64,000 nucleotides of DNA, taken from assembly GCF_003265995.1 (NCBI RefSeq), contig NZ_MVJN01000003.1:248001-312000 (forward strand), read 5' to 3'. The position numbers and the translations under genes are program-made. Position 1 is the first letter of the stretch, and each line of letters begins with the position of its first letter. Below, piece after piece: positions 55,135-64,000 of this stretch. This stretch comes from Legionella quinlivanii (GTDB lineage Bacteria; Pseudomonadota; Gammaproteobacteria; Legionellales; Legionellaceae). The notes below the pieces were generated by a model, which made no database searches, was not told the origin of the DNA, and was given only the letters and a program-made list of their open reading frames with translations.

Positions 55135-56973
55135 TTAAGCTTCAACCTCTTTTCTTGAAACGGCGTGTTGAGCCTCCAAATCAGTTTGCAAGACTTTCTC
55201 AAGTTCCCAGTTTACTTGTCTCGAAAAGCTGATCAAAGTCGATTCCTCATCAAAAAAAGCAAAGGATTTTCTAAGTGAAGCATCATCGAGTTCGGCAAAC
55301 ATTTGCATTTTTTTTGCCATGTGTCTGGGATTGTGTCCAAGCTCAATCATAATATCTTTTGCCATATTGAGTGCCGAATCAAAGGTATCCCGTTTGAAGT
55401 AGTCCACACCGAGTTTATGCAATTCATAGGCATGCCGGCGGTTTCTGGCGCGCGCAAAGATTTTTAAGTGGGGAAAGGTTTCTTTAGCCATCGCTGCGAC
55501 CTCAAGACTTACTTCCGGATCAGCCACTGCAATAATTAGCAGTTTCGCATGGGCAGCCCCGGCATTCTGCAGTAAATCAAGACGCGTGGCATCCCCGAAA
55601 TAGCCTTTGAAGCCAAATTTACGAAGCAGTTCAATTTGCTCAGGGTCCCTTTCCAGAATAGTCAAAGGAATTTTTTGTGCAGTGAGAAAACGTCCAATAA
55701 TCTGGCCGCAACGTCCATAGCCAGCGAGAATAATAGGATGATTTTCCTTGATGGTATCGAACTCAGGTTTTGGAATCCGGCTCATAAACCGGGGTACCAG
55801 AATGTGATAGTACAATAACATCAGGAATGGTGTTATGGACATTGAAAGCGCCACGATTAGAATACTCAACTCACTGATTTGCAGAGAAATAACTCCAAGT
55901 GAGGCAGAAAACTTTAAAAGAACAAACGCAAATTCCCCTACCTGAGAAAGCGAAAGGGCAAAACCAAGGTTTTGTAATCGGGTTAATCCAAAAGAATAGC
56001 CAAGTCCGATCAGAATGACTGCCTTAATAATCACAATCAGAAAAACTCCTGCCAGAACCGATGCTGAATGGGAGGCCAGCAAGTTGAAATTCATGCTCAT
56101 GCCTACCGAGATAAAGAAAAGGCCCAGCAGCAAGCCTTTAAACGGTTCAATATCGGTTTCCAGTGTTCTCTTGTATTCGGAGTTAGCTAGAACCACGCCG
56201 GCGACAAAGGCCCCCAGAGCGGGGGAAGCACCGATGGTTTGCATTAATAAAGTGATACCGACCACCAGAGCCAGCGAGGTTGCGGTAAATAATTCGCGCA
56301 GATTAGTCCGGGCAATCATTGAAAAAAGATGACGTGAAAAATAGTGACCGGAGATAACCAGCAAGCTGATGACGGTAGCGACGGTAATGGCATGCGCCCA
56401 TTCCGGCAAGTTCAGAAAACGGCTTGCATGAGCTTCGCTGGCAGCAGCCAGACCGGGTTCGGCTGCCAGTAAGGGCAGAATAATCAATATCGCGATTACG
56501 GCAATGTCCTGAAATAGTAGAACGGCAAAAGAGGTTTCGCCTTCAACAGTCCGCAGCAGGTTTTTTTCTTCCAGCATTTGCAAAACCAGAGCGGTTGAAG
56601 ACAAGGAAAAGGCCATACTTAAAGCAAGACAGGTTTGCCATTTAAAGCCCAATAAAAGACCAAGCAATGTCAGAGCCAGTGTGGTGATGCCCACTTGCAA
56701 ACTGCCCAGGCCGATTATGGCTTTTCGTAAGCGCCAAAGCATGGGAGGTTCAAGCTCGAGGCCAATCAGAAAAAGCATCATAATGACCCCGAATTCGGCA
56801 AAATGCATAATTTGCTCGGCATTACCCATAAGCCGCAGACCATAAGGACCAATAACGATACCGATTAAAAGATAGCCCAGAACCGAACCCAGTTTAAAGC
56901 GGCTGGCAAGCGGAACGATCAGAGAGGCTGCTGCCAGAAAGATGAAAACCTGAGTCAAAAGCGTATTTTCCAT
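55135..56973 (-). CDS. Kef/CPA2-type monovalent cation:proton antiporter
   Basis: 612 residues. A Na+/H+-exchanger membrane domain of about twelve to thirteen helices (about 5-390) is followed by a TrkA-N/RCK domain (about 410-530) with the nucleotide-binding LAGYGRCGQIIGRFL and a C-terminal tail. The GLELEPPMLWRLRKA segment is a KefB/KefC mark. It probably exports K+ with pH or thiol gating; the ion is inferred from the family. No kefF/G ancillary gene is adjacent. Confidence 0.9.
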   Translation of the reverse strand: MENTLLTQVFIFLAAASLIVPLASRFKLGSVLGYLLIGIVIGPYGLRLMGNAEQIMHFAEFGVIMMLFLIGLELEPPMLWRLRKAIIGLGSLQVGITTLALTLLGLLLGFKWQTCLALSMAFSLSSTALVLQMLEEKNLLRTVEGETSFAVLLFQDIAVIAILIILPLLAAEPGLAAASEAHASRFLNLPEWAHAITVATVISLLVISGHYFSRHLFSMIARTNLRELFTATSLALVVGITLLMQTIGASPALGAFVAGVVLANSEYKRTLETDIEPFKGLLLGLFFISVGMSMNFNLLASHSASVLAGVFLIVIIKAVILIGLGYSFGLTRLQNLGFALSLSQVGEFAFVLLKFSASLGVISLQISELSILIVALSMSITPFLMLLYYHILVPRFMSRIPKPEFDTIKENHPIILAGYGRCGQIIGRFLTAQKIPLTILERDPEQIELLRKFGFKGYFGDATRLDLLQNAGAAHAKLLIIAVADPEVSLEVAAMAKETFPHLKIFARARNRRHAYELHKLGVDYFKRDTFDSALNMAKDIMIELGHNPRHMAKKMQMFAELDDASLRKSFAFFDEESTLISFSRQVNWELEKVLQTDLEAQHAVSRKEVEA

Positions 56974-57262
56974 ATTAAAATCAGGCGAATAGAAAGGAGA
57001 TATTATAACTCAGATATGGATAAACAATCAGTGTTCTATGCCTGCAATTTACTAGAGCCAAAAATGATTAAATTTTATTCAGCTCATCCATTATTTACAA
57101 ATGCAAAAGAGTGGCGTACAGTGGTGCATTTTGATAATTTATTTTAATGCGTTTAAAATAAATAGCTCATTTTGACCATTAATTATTCAATAATTAAGAT
57201 TTTCTTAAGCTAAAGCCAATATAATAGCTTCAGCAAGTGTGGACCAGCAGTGAAGGAATGTA

Positions 57263-58675
57263 ATGAGTAATAAGCATGCGCTTAGCATTTTTAGTCTGAC
57301 AATGATTACTGTAGGCTCGGTAGACAGTATCCGAAACTTACCCGCAACGGCCTTGTTTGGCAGCCAGCTAATATCCTTTTTCTTTCTCGGGGCTTTGTTT
57401 TTTTTAATTCCTACCGCGCTGGTTTCTGCCGAATTGGCTTCCGGCTGGGCCAGACAGGGCGGCATTTATATCTGGGTTAAAGAGGCTTTTGGTAAAAAAG
57501 CCGGTTTTCTTGCCATCTGGCTGCAATGGATTGAAAATGTCATCTGGTATCCTACTATCCTTTCTTTTGTCGCAGGAACAATCGGTTATCTGATTAATCC
57601 GGCAATGGCGGACAATCCTTATTTTTTATGGCTGGTAATTGTATGTTCCTTCTGGGGGGCAACTCTGGTCAATTTGCGCGGTATGAAATCGTCTGCTCTG
57701 TTTAGCAATATCTGTGCTATTTCCGGTCTTTTGTTGCCGATGGGCTTAATCATTGGCCTGGGAGCGGTCTGGCTGGCAGGCGGCAATCCCCTGCAAGTTC
57801 AGTTTGATTTGCAAAGTATCAGCCCGCATTGGCAGGATCGCTCCATGTGGGTTTCATTAACGGCGATTATGATGTCATTCTGCGGGATAGAAATCGCCAC
57901 GGTACATGCGAACGATGTCAATAATCCGCAGCATGCCTTTCCTCGTGCGCTTATTTACTCGGTCCTGATTATTCTAAGCACCCTCATATTAGGTTCACTG
58001 GCTATTGCGGTAGTATTACCTAACAGCGAAATCAATCTGGTGGCCGGGATTATGCAGGCCTTCAATGCGTTTTTTAAGCAATACCACCTGGTGTGGATGA
58101 TGCCGATAGTGGCTTTGATGCTGGTTATGGGTGGTCTCGGCGGCGTCAGTAACTGGATTATTGCGCCTACCAAAGGACTTCTTGTGGCAGCCCAGGATGG
58201 TAATCTGCCGGAGTTGTTTCAACGTACCAATCGGCAAAATGCTCCCGTGGTGATGCTGATTACCCAGGCAGTTATTGTCACTTTATTATCGACCCTCTTT
58301 TTGTTTATGCCCAGTGTAAATGGATCATACTGGTTACTGACGGCTTTGGCCGCCCAGCTTTACATGCTGATGTATTTAATGATGTTTCTTGCAGCAATCA
58401 AATTAAGATTCAGTGCTCCGGATCATTATCGCGCGTTTCGCATTCCAGGGGGCAAAGCAGGCTTGCTGTTCGTTTGTTCAGTTGGCATCATTGGAACGCT
58501 GGCCACCCTGGTTGTCAGTTTCATGCCGCCGGAAAATATTAATGTCGGAAGCACAGGTCGTTATGAATTGACTTTAATCCTTGGATTATTATTGATGTGT
58601 TCCCCACCATTAATCAGCAGTTTATGGCAAAGGAGAGGCCAATTTAAATCAGCCCAGACTGAGGCCTTGTCTTAA
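57263..58675 (+). CDS. APC-family amino-acid permease (glutamate/GABA-antiporter-like)
   Basis: 470 residues, about twelve helices. Marks of the AGT group: SLTMITVGSVDSIRNLPATA, GGIYIWVKEAFG and SNWIIAPTKGLLVAAQDGNLP. It probably imports or exchanges amino acids at the inner membrane. No decarboxylase such as gadB is linked, so an acid-resistance role is not indicated. Confidence 0.87.
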   Translation: MSNKHALSIFSLTMITVGSVDSIRNLPATALFGSQLISFFFLGALFFLIPTALVSAELASGWARQGGIYIWVKEAFGKKAGFLAIWLQWIENVIWYPTILSFVAGTIGYLINPAMADNPYFLWLVIVCSFWGATLVNLRGMKSSALFSNICAISGLLLPMGLIIGLGAVWLAGGNPLQVQFDLQSISPHWQDRSMWVSLTAIMMSFCGIEIATVHANDVNNPQHAFPRALIYSVLIILSTLILGSLAIAVVLPNSEINLVAGIMQAFNAFFKQYHLVWMMPIVALMLVMGGLGGVSNWIIAPTKGLLVAAQDGNLPELFQRTNRQNAPVVMLITQAVIVTLLSTLFLFMPSVNGSYWLLTALAAQLYMLMYLMMFLAAIKLRFSAPDHYRAFRIPGGKAGLLFVCSVGIIGTLATLVVSFMPPENINVGSTGRYELTLILGLLLMCSPPLISSLWQRRGQFKSAQTEALS

Positions 58676-58744
58676 CTCTGAACTTGTCATTGCCTTGCCA
58701 AACGCAAGGCATTGTACGTCCTTTGATCGTCACTGCCATTAATA

Positions 58745-58834
58745 ACCGTCTTCCCCGCGAAGGCGGGGATCTATCTCTGAGCTAGTTATAATGCCAATTG
58801 AGGAATGGATTCCCTCCTTCGCGGGAAGGACAAA
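58745..58834. repeat. Dispersed repeat family B, copy 2
   Basis: Nearly identical to 55011-55099 over about 88 bases, with a few substitutions (for example TCCCTCCTTCGCGGGAAGG in the second arm). It follows the permease gene and is near the convergent 233-residue gene. Confidence 0.8.
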
Positions 58835-58933
58835 ATTTCCGTAACTTAATCGCAGTGCCTCCAGCCAGCGTGACTCCGCCCTGCGCCTCACCCGCCGCTT
58901 ACGTGCTTCACTTGTCCGAGGGGAGCCAGAACA

Positions 58934-59635
58934 TTATCCCGTATAACGCTTAAGTAATTCATTATTAATATCGGTTTCCTGGACTTGATTGCAGTGTTCA
59001 ATAGTACTGACTACCCGTCCAACATTTAATTGGAAAAACGAATACAGACCCGCGTCCTTTCCTTGTCGTAATGGAATTACAAAATCAGTTATTTCCTCCT
59101 TCTTTTTTTCCTGCTGTGGATGCCGCCAGAATCTCAGCTGATGGGAGGTGTGAATGAATGTTTTTTGAAGATGAGGATCCAGTTTTTCAACAGTGACCTG
59201 AATGTCTTCAATGTCCAGGTTGTTTCTCTCTAAAAACTCAGCGCAGCTTAATCTCTGCAGTTTTCCATTTTCCAGATCACCGCCAATTTCATAACCTTTG
59301 AGTTCCATCGCCTGTTTTTTATAATTCCAGGCAATGCTTTCTGAAACAGCGTGTACGATTAGCACGATTGGCAAAACCAGAGTGGTAGCCGCTCCACTGA
59401 CTATTGCGCGGAGAATATAGAATGCAAAAGCCCATCTCCAGGGCAACACATTTTCAAGAAGTCGAGGTATGAATAAACTGGCATAATCATAGATGCCCAC
59501 ATGGTTCTCATTGCCGGCAAAAATGAAGTAGGTATCTTTTATTTTTTGCGAAAGGGAAGTTCTCAAAGTCCTGGCGTGAGGGGTGCGTTTTGCTTCCTGG
59601 ATCCCTGAGAAGGGGTTAAAAAAATCAACGGCCAT
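58934..59635 (-). CDS. Hypothetical protein with membrane hairpin, possible effector
   Basis: 233 residues. One hydrophobic region (about 65-100, AFAFYILRAIVSGAATTLVL then PIVLIVHAV) could form a membrane hairpin. The remainder is soluble and charged, with no recognised domain. No good ribosome site precedes the ATG. It is isolated between repeats. The composition resembles Legionella membrane-associated effectors, but this is inference. Confidence 0.68.
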   Translation of the reverse strand: MAVDFFNPFSGIQEAKRTPHARTLRTSLSQKIKDTYFIFAGNENHVGIYDYASLFIPRLLENVLPWRWAFAFYILRAIVSGAATTLVLPIVLIVHAVSESIAWNYKKQAMELKGYEIGGDLENGKLQRLSCAEFLERNNLDIEDIQVTVEKLDPHLQKTFIHTSHQLRFWRHPQQEKKKEEITDFVIPLRQGKDAGLYSFFQLNVGRVVSTIEHCNQVQETDINNELLKRYTG

Positions 59636-59732
59636 AGGTGTTGAAATTTTGAATAAAAATTCAGTGTATTAATGCCATTCATTTTTGTCAATGAAATGAC
59701 AAAAATTCTGCTCTTCTTTCGGCGTAACTCCA

Positions 59733-59760
59733 CGTCATCCCGAGCGCAGCGAGGGATCTC
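59733..59760. repeat. Half copy of the 6393-type repeat
   Basis: CATCCCGAGCGCAGCGAGG then GATCTCAT resembles one arm of the 6393-6472 palindrome; no second arm is present. It lies in the 217-base gap before the solute-binding gene. Confidence 0.5.
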
Positions 59761-59852
59761 ATCGTTCTCTGGATAACCTGGTGAGTTAGCTTCGGCGTAA
59801 TTGACAATTTCCAATCCTCTTCCTAAATTTAAAAAAAATGCCAAGGGATCAT

Positions 59853-60614
59853 ATGGATATCTATCGAGCCTTGAAGCCAGGGATGACGCTGTGTTTCATT
59901 TTACTGATTTTCTGTAAGTCTGGTTTCTGCTCCTCCCTGATTGTTGGGGTCACAGTGCCGGGGCTTCCTATTGTCCAGAAGGTAGATAGCGCTCGAGGCT
60001 CTTATTATTTTGGTTTTTGCATCGATATAATGAATACCATTTGTAAGCAAATCGGAAGGCGCTGTGAATATAAGAGTGTGACACTTCATAATCAATTCGA
60101 GCTACTGGATAATCGAAAAATCGATTTACTTATTATGCCTAACCCCTATACACCTTTTGAACTCAATCAGTATGCAGCCAGTATCCCTTATGCAGTCAGT
60201 AAAATGCAATTTGTCGCTTTGCAAAATAGTGGGATTGACAAGTTAGCTGATATCAGGAATAAAAAGATAGGAGCAATGAAGGACACATTTTATACTTTGC
60301 TAGTGGAAAGTCCTTATGGAAATACCAACCAGATCATTGCCTATAACAGCATGAATGATCTGATCTCCGATTTGGCCAATCATAAAATAGATGTCATTGG
60401 ATTGAACGATGTAGTAGCTTATATGTTCATAAGTAACAGCATTTACAATATAAAAAATGTGGGAAAAAGCATTCAATTAGGTGAGGGTTATGGCATTATC
60501 GGCCTGCCTGATAAAGCGCCGCTAATCGAGAAAATTAACAGGGCCATCTTTAACATAGAAAATGACGGCACCTATACTGCAATTTATCAAAAATATTATA
60601 TGGGTGAAGATTGA
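59853..60614 (+). CDS. Periplasmic amino-acid-type solute-binding protein (SBP_bac_3)
   Basis: About 253 residues from the ATG at 59853, which has AAGGGA upstream; an ATG 15 bases earlier lacks one. The signal peptide is 1-26 (TLCFILLIFCKSGFCSS). The two lobes of the fold are seen in YYFGFCIDIMNTICKQIGRR, LDNRKIDLLIMPNPYTP and VGKSIQLGEGYGIIGLPDKA. No permease or ATPase gene is adjacent, so it may act with a transporter elsewhere or as a sensor. The ligand is unknown. Confidence 0.85.
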   Translation: MDIYRALKPGMTLCFILLIFCKSGFCSSLIVGVTVPGLPIVQKVDSARGSYYFGFCIDIMNTICKQIGRRCEYKSVTLHNQFELLDNRKIDLLIMPNPYTPFELNQYAASIPYAVSKMQFVALQNSGIDKLADIRNKKIGAMKDTFYTLLVESPYGNTNQIIAYNSMNDLISDLANHKIDVIGLNDVVAYMFISNSIYNIKNVGKSIQLGEGYGIIGLPDKAPLIEKINRAIFNIENDGTYTAIYQKYYMGED

Positions 60615-60632
60615 ACAATAAAATGCCCAAAA

Positions 60633-61913
60633 TTATCCCCGTGGTGCCGTATTACTGCTTTTTTCAGACACTGGATAAAACGCAGTTTCAAATATCTTAT
60701 TAATCACCCCTAATCTACCCTGTTGGCTGGTAAAACCTGAGAAAAACCCCAACTGGGCATTTCTATCTTGCTGCAATTGTGCGGCTACCTGACATTTCGC
60801 CTTATCAGAAAAAGGAGTAAAGGAGAAAATTGAACGGGATTCATTCTGCCGTGTATCCATATAATACTGCAGACAGCCCTGATATAGCTGCTGGATTACG
60901 TTGTTTGGATGGTCCAGTTTAATCGTGTTTATCATATACAGCGTGTAGTTGACAAAATTCATTGCCCTCTCAAATGCTTGCTGATTCTCTACTTTAGACA
61001 CCTGTTTGGCCTTGCCTTCTGAAGAGTTTACTTTTAGCAAATCATTATTGAACGCTGCTGCTAATGGCAATGCGGCCGGCTTTTGTTTAACTTCAGCAAA
61101 CACATTCCAGAGAGCCAGGAGGGAAGGAGGAAGAACATGCAGAAGTGGTTTGGTCGCTTCATGCGAACGGACAGTTAAATAATCGAGGTACTCTTTTAAA
61201 GAGGCAATCTGAATACTGCATAAAGCGCTGGAACCATATATGCTGATAAACAGAGCAGTTTCAGAATGCCGCTCTTCATCCGTGGTTTCAGGCCGGCAGC
61301 GAATAAGCATTGGCAGTAAGGCTATTTGCTCTTTGTTCAAATGAAAATGCAGAAGATAAAATAAGCATGCGAATAAGTTGGTGGCATCCACTAGAATAGG
61401 ATGCTGTGTGCTAATTCCTTTTTCAATTTGAGCTTGCAGATCCTGAAATCTGGCAAAGGGGTGGTTTTCCATCTGCTCTACCCTTATATAGCCTAAAACT
61501 CGGGCTGTCGCCTTGAATAGTGCTAAAACCTGTTCAAGGGAAAATGACTGTTCTGCATTGTAAAAGCGCTCTGAGTGGCGGGCAAAGAAAAACGGGTAAT
61601 GTCTTTGGTAAACGCCTTTAAAACCATTACTTTCCAGATTATTCTGTAATGAAAGCCAGCTGCCAACCTGAGGGTTTTCTCCCCATGATGCCCCGGTAAT
61701 GTTAGCAACTGCCCACTGCCAGAACTGATCAATGTATCTAATCACTTTGGCTTTTAGCTCAGCATCAACGATTTGCTCCGGATTCTTGATATTGCGGGTC
61801 AATGAAGCGAGAGAAGCCGCCAGCTGCTCTGACTTGCTGTTTGGTTCATGATGCTGATTTGTCATTGCAAACTCGTCAAGAATTAACTTCAGTTGACCCA
61901 TACTGATTGTCAT
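60633..61913 (-). CDS. Hypothetical soluble protein following uvrB
   Basis: 426 residues, helical, no signal peptide or membrane segment, not assigned to a family. Notable stretches are FFFARHSERFYN and the C-terminal LGFFSGFTSQQGRLGVINKI. It starts 25 bases after uvrB ends and is probably co-transcribed. It has GGAAC about eight bases upstream of the ATG. A repair role is not supported; a cytosolic or effector role is open. Confidence 0.75.
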   Translation of the reverse strand: MTISMGQLKLILDEFAMTNQHHEPNSKSEQLAASLASLTRNIKNPEQIVDAELKAKVIRYIDQFWQWAVANITGASWGENPQVGSWLSLQNNLESNGFKGVYQRHYPFFFARHSERFYNAEQSFSLEQVLALFKATARVLGYIRVEQMENHPFARFQDLQAQIEKGISTQHPILVDATNLFACLFYLLHFHLNKEQIALLPMLIRCRPETTDEERHSETALFISIYGSSALCSIQIASLKEYLDYLTVRSHEATKPLLHVLPPSLLALWNVFAEVKQKPAALPLAAAFNNDLLKVNSSEGKAKQVSKVENQQAFERAMNFVNYTLYMINTIKLDHPNNVIQQLYQGCLQYYMDTRQNESRSIFSFTPFSDKAKCQVAAQLQQDRNAQLGFFSGFTSQQGRLGVINKIFETAFYPVSEKSSNTAPRG

Positions 61914-61938
61914 ATGCTTAGTTCCATTAGAGCATCAC

Positions 61939-63927
61939 TCAGGCTTTCAATTGATCTTTAAGGGCCAGGAGTTCATCACGAACTTTGGCAGCCATTTCAA
62001 ATTCCATATTCTGGGCGTGAGTATGCATTTGTTTTTCAAGTAGTTTAATTCGTTTGGCAAGCTGATCCGGCGGCAGAAGCTCATATTGTGGCTGGCGTTC
62101 GGTGATTTGACTCTTCCGCTTATGACTGTATGCGCCTTCCATAATATCTTCAATGGATTTTTTAATGCCCCTGGGAGTAATTCCATGCTGCTCGTTGTAG
62201 GCTAATTGTTTGTTACGCCGACGCTCTGTTTCATCCAGGGCACGCTGCATTGAACCGGTCATGCGATCCGCATATAAAATAGCACGGCCGTTTAAATTTC
62301 TGGCGGCCCTGCCAATAGTTTGAATTAATGAGCGATCGGAGCGTAAAAAACCTTCCTTATCGGCATCCAGAATAGCAACTAACGCCACCTCAGGCATATC
62401 CAGCCCTTCTCGTAACAAATTAATACCGACCAGCACATCAAACTCACCCAATCTTAAATCCCGAATAATTTCAACCCGCTCAACAGTATCAATATCTGCA
62501 TGCAAATAGCGCACGCGGATCCCTTGATCCTGCAGATAATCAGTTAAATCTTCTGCCATCCGTTTGGTTAAGGTGGTAACCAGAATGCGTTCACCCTGAG
62601 CCTGAACCAGGCGTATTTCAGAAAGCAAATCATCCACCTGATTTCTGACCGGCCTGACAATAACCTGTGGGTCAATCAGTCCAGTAGGGCGAACGACCTG
62701 TTCTGCAATATTGTCGGCCTGTTCTTTTTCAAAGGGACCAGGGGTTGCAGATACATAAATGGTTTGTGGTGAGCGGCCGTCAAATTCTTCAAAACGTAAG
62801 GGACGATTATCCAGTGCAGAGGGGAGCCTGAAACCATAATTAACCAGGGTTTCTTTGCGGGCGCGATCACCGCGATACATCCCTCCGATCTGTGGAACAG
62901 TCACATGCGACTCATCAATGATCAGCAAGGCCTCTGGTGGTAAGTAGTCAAATAAAGTAGGTGGAGGTTCGCCTTCATTACGGCCTGACAAATAACGTGA
63001 ATAATTTTCAATACCCGAGCAATAACCGAGTTCCAGCATCATCTCGATATCAAAGCAGGTGCGTTGCTGCAAACGCTGTGCTTCAAGCAACTTATTCTGC
63101 CGGGTAAACTCATCCACTCTGATTCGCAGTTCTTCCTTAACCTGCTCAATTGTTTCCAGAAGTCTTTCCCGAGGCGTCACATAGTGTGTTTTGGGGAAAA
63201 TAGTCACGCGGGGAAGCTGCTGAATGATATCGCCTGTCAGAGGATCAAAGCGCATAATACGCTCCACCTCGTCATCAAATAATTCGATACGAATAGCCTC
63301 TTTCTCCGAGTCAGCAGGGAATACATCAATCACATCGCCAGTAACCCGAAATTGCCCTCTGTCCAAAGACTGATTGTTACGCGTATATTGCATTTCTGCC
63401 AGACGGCGTAAAATTTTACGCTGGTCGCATTGTTCTTTGCGCGACAGATGTAATACCATACGCAGATAGGAATCCGGATCGCCCAATCCATAAATGGCCG
63501 AAACCGTAGCAACAATTATGGCGTCTTTGCGCTCAATAAGCGCTTTGGTTGCTGAGAGGCGCATTTGTTCAATATGCTCATTAATTGATGCGTCTTTTTC
63601 AATAAAGGTATCTGAAGCAGGAACATAAGCTTCGGGCTGATAATAATCATAATAGGATACAAAATATTCTACGGCATTATCTGGAAAAAAAGTTTTAAAT
63701 TCTCCATAAAGCTGAGCCGCCAATGTTTTGTTGGGTGCCATAATTAATGTAGGGCGTTTCATTGCTTCAATGACATGAGCAATAGTGAAGGTTTTACCTG
63801 AGCCGGTAACCCCAAGAAGAATTTGTTTTGCCAGCCCGGATTCAACGCCTTCGATCAGTGAAGAAATGGCAGTAGGCTGATCACCTGCGGGCTGAAAATT
63901 TGAATAAATTTTAAATACATTTTTCAT
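61939..63927 (-). CDS. uvrB: Excinuclease ABC subunit UvrB
   Basis: DNA-damage-verifying helicase-like subunit of nucleotide excision repair. 662 residues from [20 protein letters not shown]; an ATG 18 bases upstream is in frame. Walker [11 protein letters not shown], the [12 protein letters not shown] beta-hairpin, [24 protein letters not shown] and the C-terminal UVR motif (about 622-656) are present. Confidence 0.98.
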   Translation of the reverse strand: MKNVFKIYSNFQPAGDQPTAISSLIEGVESGLAKQILLGVTGSGKTFTIAHVIEAMKRPTLIMAPNKTLAAQLYGEFKTFFPDNAVEYFVSYYDYYQPEAYVPASDTFIEKDASINEHIEQMRLSATKALIERKDAIIVATVSAIYGLGDPDSYLRMVLHLSRKEQCDQRKILRRLAEMQYTRNNQSLDRGQFRVTGDVIDVFPADSEKEAIRIELFDDEVERIMRFDPLTGDIIQQLPRVTIFPKTHYVTPRERLLETIEQVKEELRIRVDEFTRQNKLLEAQRLQQRTCFDIEMMLELGYCSGIENYSRYLSGRNEGEPPPTLFDYLPPEALLIIDESHVTVPQIGGMYRGDRARKETLVNYGFRLPSALDNRPLRFEEFDGRSPQTIYVSATPGPFEKEQADNIAEQVVRPTGLIDPQVIVRPVRNQVDDLLSEIRLVQAQGERILVTTLTKRMAEDLTDYLQDQGIRVRYLHADIDTVERVEIIRDLRLGEFDVLVGINLLREGLDMPEVALVAILDADKEGFLRSDRSLIQTIGRAARNLNGRAILYADRMTGSMQRALDETERRRNKQLAYNEQHGITPRGIKKSIEDIMEGAYSHKRKSQITERQPQYELLPPDQLAKRIKLLEKQMHTHAQNMEFEMAAKVRDELLALKDQLKA

Positions 63928-64000
63928 AATAAGAACTATATACATTTTGTAGGAAAAGATGCAAGTTTTTTACAGCTTGATTTTTAGCAAACCTGCATTA

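Noticed and set aside
1-64000. CRISPR array, prophage or IS element
   Set aside because: No regularly spaced direct repeats, integrase or transposase genes were seen; the repeats present are short palindromes.

Overview
The window is a gene-dense, AT-leaning gammaproteobacterial chromosome segment, most probably from a Legionella species or a close relative. The evidence is a normal aquatic/intracellular gammaproteobacterial housekeeping set (rsmA, apaH, rppH-ptsP-lgt-thyA, glmU, recN, nadK, typA, sodB-grxD-ahpC, folE, ppa, uvrB) interleaved with proteins of effector-like composition: coiled-coil, Pro/Ala/Glu-rich, Fic-domain, PTP-like phosphatase and membrane-inserting proteins without obvious homologues. 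The species cannot be fixed from sequence reading alone. No tRNA, rRNA, CRISPR array, phage integrase or transposase was seen.

Layout. 0.2-6.2 kb (minus): a four-gene NHLM-type peptide export operon (cNMP-binding protein, HlyD-like adaptor, C39-peptidase ABC transporter, second ABC transporter). 6.5-11.1 kb: secreted M14 peptidase, then apaH, a TraI_2-like protein and rsmA. 11.3-15.6 kb: two paralogous polytopic membrane proteins flanking tatC and a RES/Xre toxin-antitoxin pair. 15.7-18.4 kb: hspQ and a CHASE3-PAS-GAF-GGDEF diguanylate cyclase. 18.5-23.7 kb (minus): tight operon rppH-ptsP-tauE-lgt-thyA. 23.9-30.1 kb: asparaginase, an unknown protein, glmU, an internally duplicated VUT-like transporter and corA. 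30.1-37.9 kb (minus): a putative effector, nth, a K+-channel-like protein and typA-nadK-recN.

38-45.4 kb is the most accessory-looking part. It has two tandem paralogous effector-like genes that share an identical 20-bp upstream element. Next comes an XRE-cupin regulator divergent from a benE-like transporter that overlaps a tubulin-tyrosine-ligase-like ATP-grasp gene, and then an exported PTP-like phytase. 45.6-50.8 kb: an unknown protein, argD, sodB, grxD, ahpC, two small double-glycine-leader peptide genes, folE and hinT. 51-64 kb: a Fic-domain protein, ppa, a secreted metallophosphoesterase, a Kef-type antiporter, an amino-acid permease, two unknowns, a solute-binding protein and uvrB.

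The strongest candidate for an undescribed system is the combination of the NHLM exporter, whose C39 peptidase triad is complete, with the two paralogous GG-leader peptides about 45 kb away. The leaders are nearly identical in pattern, end in LSGG, and precede short, lysine-rich, divergent cores. No maturation enzyme lies beside either locus, so the products may be unmodified secreted peptides. Several short palindromic repeat families (REP/MITE-like) sit mainly between convergent genes or at gene ends.
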